Positions 4,979 to 6,627 of a DNA stretch of 6,627 nt are shown in pieces; positions within the stretch are counted from its first letter, which is position 1; every line of letters starts with the position of its first letter. A program made the position numbers and the translations under genes. The stretch comes from AP-15 sp035252905 (GTDB taxonomy: Bacteria > Pseudomonadota > Alphaproteobacteria > ATCC43930 > CGMCC-115725). The stretch spans positions 1 through 6,627 of the forward strand of contig DATFCQ010000219.1 of assembly GCA_035252905.1 (NCBI GenBank). Direction: 5' to 3'. The notes under the pieces were generated by a model that was given only the letters and a program-made list of their open reading frames with translations, was not told the DNA's origin and did no database searches.

Positions 4979-5902
4979 TCAGCGCACGAGGTCGGCGAGG
5001 GTGACGACGCCGACCGGACGGCCTTCGCCGTCCTTGACCGGCACGCGATCGGCATGGCGCAGCGCCATCGCCGACAAGGCTTCGGACAAGGGCGCGTCGA
5101 GCGCCAGGGCCTCGCCCTCGGCGCTCTCGCCGCGGCGCAGCCGCTCGGCCACCGTGCGCACCGAGAGGAGCTTCAGGCCGAGCCCGCGGCGGCCGAGGAA
5201 ATCGCGCACGAAATCGCTCGCCGGATGCGCGACGATGTCGAGCGGCGTGCCGGCCTGTGCGATCCGGCCTTGCTGCATCAGCGCAATCCGGTCGGCGAGG
5301 CGCAGCGCCTCCTCGATGTCGTGGGTGACAAAGAGGACCGTCTTCCGCGTCCGCCGGTGGATCTGCGCGATCTCCTGCTGCAGGGCGTCCCGGGTGACCG
5401 GGTCGACGGCGGCAAAAGGCTCGTCCATCAACAGGAGTTCCGGGTCGGCGGCGAGCGCCCGGGCGACGCCGACGCGCTGCTGCTCGCCGCCCGAGAGTTG
5501 AGGCGGGTATTTGCCGCGATAGAGGTCCGGGTCGAGCCGGAACAGTTCGAGCAATTCGTCGACGCGGCGCTCGATCCGCGCCTTCGGCCATCTGAGCAAT
5601 CGCGGCACGGTGGCGATGTTGTCCGCGACCGGCCAATGCGGAAACAGCCCGACCGACTGGATCACATAGCCGATCCGTCGGCGCAGGGCCTCGGCCGGAA
5701 CCCGTCCGATCTCCTCGCCGCCGACCCGGATCGTGCCCGCATCGACCGGGATCAGGCGGTTGATCATCCGCAATGTCGTCGATTTGCCGCAGCCCGAGGG
5801 GCCGAGCAGGACGCAGAACGCGCCCGCCGCGACGGTGAGCGACAAGGCGTCGACGATGCGGCGGCCGCCATAGGATTTGCTGACACGGTCGATCTCGATC
5901 AC
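4979..5902 (-). CDS. yehX: Osmoprotectant ABC transporter ATP-binding protein, YehX type
   Basis: A 307-residue cytoplasmic ATPase that would power the YehY/YehW-like permease pair. All ABC motifs are present: Walker A GPSGCGKST (34-42), Q-loop Q82 in IQSVGLFPHW, signature LSGGEQQR (136-143), Walker B LLLMDEP (156-162) with catalytic E161, D-loop AAVD (164-167) and switch H194 in VTHD. RRRIGYVIQSVGLFPHW (74-90) and the YPPQ lead-in are typical of the OpuCA/ProV/YehX group. After about residue 240 comes a short tail with one CBS-like unit (PLSEALSAMALRHADRVPV, 271-289, then GVVTLADLV) rather than the two full CBS domains of OpuCA; YehX of E. coli (about 308 residues) ends the same way. The start GTG at 5902 forms GTGA with the stop of the upstream permease, so translation is probably coupled; no strong binding site precedes it. 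The protein start, MIEIDRVSKSYGG, fits the family. Confidence 0.93.
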   Translation of the reverse strand: MIEIDRVSKSYGGRRIVDALSLTVAAGAFCVLLGPSGCGKSTTLRMINRLIPVDAGTIRVGGEEIGRVPAEALRRRIGYVIQSVGLFPHWPVADNIATVPRLLRWPKARIERRVDELLELFRLDPDLYRGKYPPQLSGGEQQRVGVARALAADPELLLMDEPFAAVDPVTRDALQQEIAQIHRRTRKTVLFVTHDIEEALRLADRIALMQQGRIAQAGTPLDIVAHPASDFVRDFLGRRGLGLKLLSVRTVAERLRRGESAEGEALALDAPLSEALSAMALRHADRVPVKDGEGRPVGVVTLADLVR

Positions 5903-6627
5903 GGCCGGAACCGCCGCTCGATCATTGTCGACACGGCACCGAGAGCGAAATCGGCGGCGAGCGCCAAAAAGATCACCGGCAAGGCGCCGAGCAGGACGAG
6001 ATCGAGCGCATAGGCGCCGAGCCCCTCGAACACGAAGCGGCCGAGACCGCCGGCCCCGATCAATGCCGCAACGACCGCCAAGCCGATCGTCTGCACCGTA
6101 ACGATGCGCAGACCTGCAAGCACGACCGGCAGGGCCAGCGGCCATTCGACCTTCCAGAAGATCTGCCGCGCCGTCATCCCCATGCCGCGTCCGGCCTCGA
6201 TCACCCCGGCCTCGACCCCTAACAGTCCCGCCGTGGTGTTGCGCACGATCGGCAACAGGGCATAGAGGAATAGCGCAATCAGCGCCGGAGCCGCGCCGAT
6301 TCCGCTGAGACCCAGGGCGGCCAGCGCCGGCACTGCCCGCGCCAGCGCCGACAAAGGCGCGATCAACAGGCCGAACAGGGCGATCGAGGGGATCGTCTGC
6401 AACACGCCGAGCGCGGCGAAGAGCGGGCCGGAAAAGCCGCGCCAGCGCGCCGCGCCGAGACCAAGCGGCAGGCCGACGAGAAGCGCCGGCCCGACCGACC
6501 CCGCGACCAATGCGATGTGGCGCACGAGGGCCGCGGCGAATACGCCCTGCCGGCTCGCATATTCCTGCGCCAGCGACAGCGCATCAAAAACGCCGGCGAA
6601 GGCCAGGAGCGCCGCGCCGCCGCAGAT
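5899..6627 (-). CDS. yehY: Osmoprotectant ABC transporter permease, YehY type (partial, N-terminus beyond the right edge)
   Basis: The C-terminal 242 residues of the larger permease. The frame stays open to the window edge, and residues upstream of the GTG at 6525 (such as AQEYASRQGVFAAALVRH) belong to the family pattern preceding the permease core, so that GTG is not the start. Landmarks, counted from the window edge, are GSVGPALLVGLPLGLGAAR (44-62), LGVLQTIPSIALFGLLIAP (73-91), ALIALFLYALLPIVRNTTAG (114-133) and an EAA-type loop EAGRGMGMTARQIFWKVEWP (143-162) that contacts the ATPase. E. coli YehY is about 385 residues as recalled, so roughly a third of the protein should lie outside. The stop overlaps the ATPase start by 4 bases. 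The order permease, ATPase, short permease matches yehYXW. The binding-protein gene (yehZ/osmF type) is not in the window. Confidence 0.88.
   Translation of the reverse strand: MCGGAALLAFAGVFDALSLAQEYASRQGVFAAALVRHIALVAGSVGPALLVGLPLGLGAARWRGFSGPLFAALGVLQTIPSIALFGLLIAPLSALARAVPALAALGLSGIGAAPALIALFLYALLPIVRNTTAGLLGVEAGVIEAGRGMGMTARQIFWKVEWPLALPVVLAGLRIVTVQTIGLAVVAALIGAGGLGRFVFEGLGAYALDLVLLGALPVIFLALAADFALGAVSTMIERRFRP

Noticed and set aside
3396..5501. A 701-codon open frame on the plus strand across the oxidoreductase gene and the convergent transporter genes.
   Set aside because: It lies out of frame within the oxidoreductase gene and antisense to yehW and yehX. Its product is Arg/Gly/Asp-rich low-complexity sequence, typical of spurious frames in GC-rich DNA.
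4230..5636. A 468-codon extension of the yehW frame back into the ATPase gene.
   Set aside because: The first 222 residues are an Arg/Ala/Pro-rich shadow of the ATPase coding region. The family N-terminus and spacing place the start at 4970.
4979..6145. An 81-codon N-terminal extension of the ATPase.
   Set aside because: The extra residues are Arg-rich shadow sequence of the upstream permease. MIEIDRVSKSYGG at 5902 matches the usual start of YehX-type ATPases.

Overview
The window is GC-rich (by eye about two-thirds G+C) and densely coded, with strong G/C bias at third codon positions, GTG as well as ATG starts, and 4-base start/stop overlaps. Gene content and a C/G-rich intergenic palindrome of a type familiar from this group suggest a soil or water alphaproteobacterium (Rhizobiales- or Rhodospirillales-like). 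The placement is inference; no rRNA, tRNA or marker gene is present.

Layout. Left block, minus strand: the first 24 codons of an unidentified gene at the left edge (probably the ABC permease partner) overlap by 4 bases the stop of wtpA, a periplasmic tungstate/molybdate-binding protein of the WtpA/archaeal-ModA type. A 272-base divergent intergenic region (1044-1315) carries a nested palindromic repeat, a second short hairpin and a weak -10-like box. Middle block, plus strand: a MOT1-type molybdate transporter, a 67-residue cysteine-rich protein of unknown function, a DoxX-family membrane protein and a luciferase-like flavin-dependent oxidoreductase. The last three are closely spaced (14 and 20 bases); the first is set off by 102 bases. 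Right block, minus strand: three genes of a YehYXW-type (osmoprotectant/glycine betaine) ABC importer, in the same order as in E. coli: large permease (cut by the right edge), ATPase, small permease. This block converges on the oxidoreductase gene, and the two stop codons overlap.

How they work together. Two mechanistically different candidates for molybdate/tungstate uptake, an ABC system and a MOT1 permease, diverge from one intergenic region, so the left half looks like a metal-oxyanion acquisition locus. The small protein behind the MOT1 gene has a C-x2-C-x5-C pattern reminiscent of the molybdenum-handling protein NifQ; this is the most intriguing lead but rests on a short motif. The DoxX and oxidoreductase genes may be co-transcribed with it, but nothing visible ties them to molybdenum. 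The right-hand transporter is a separate system, whose binding protein (YehZ/OsmF type) is not in the window and is expected beyond the right edge.

The window is mostly recognisable families. No CRISPR array, insertion sequence, phage gene or structural RNA was found, and no gene-free stretch exceeds 300 bases.
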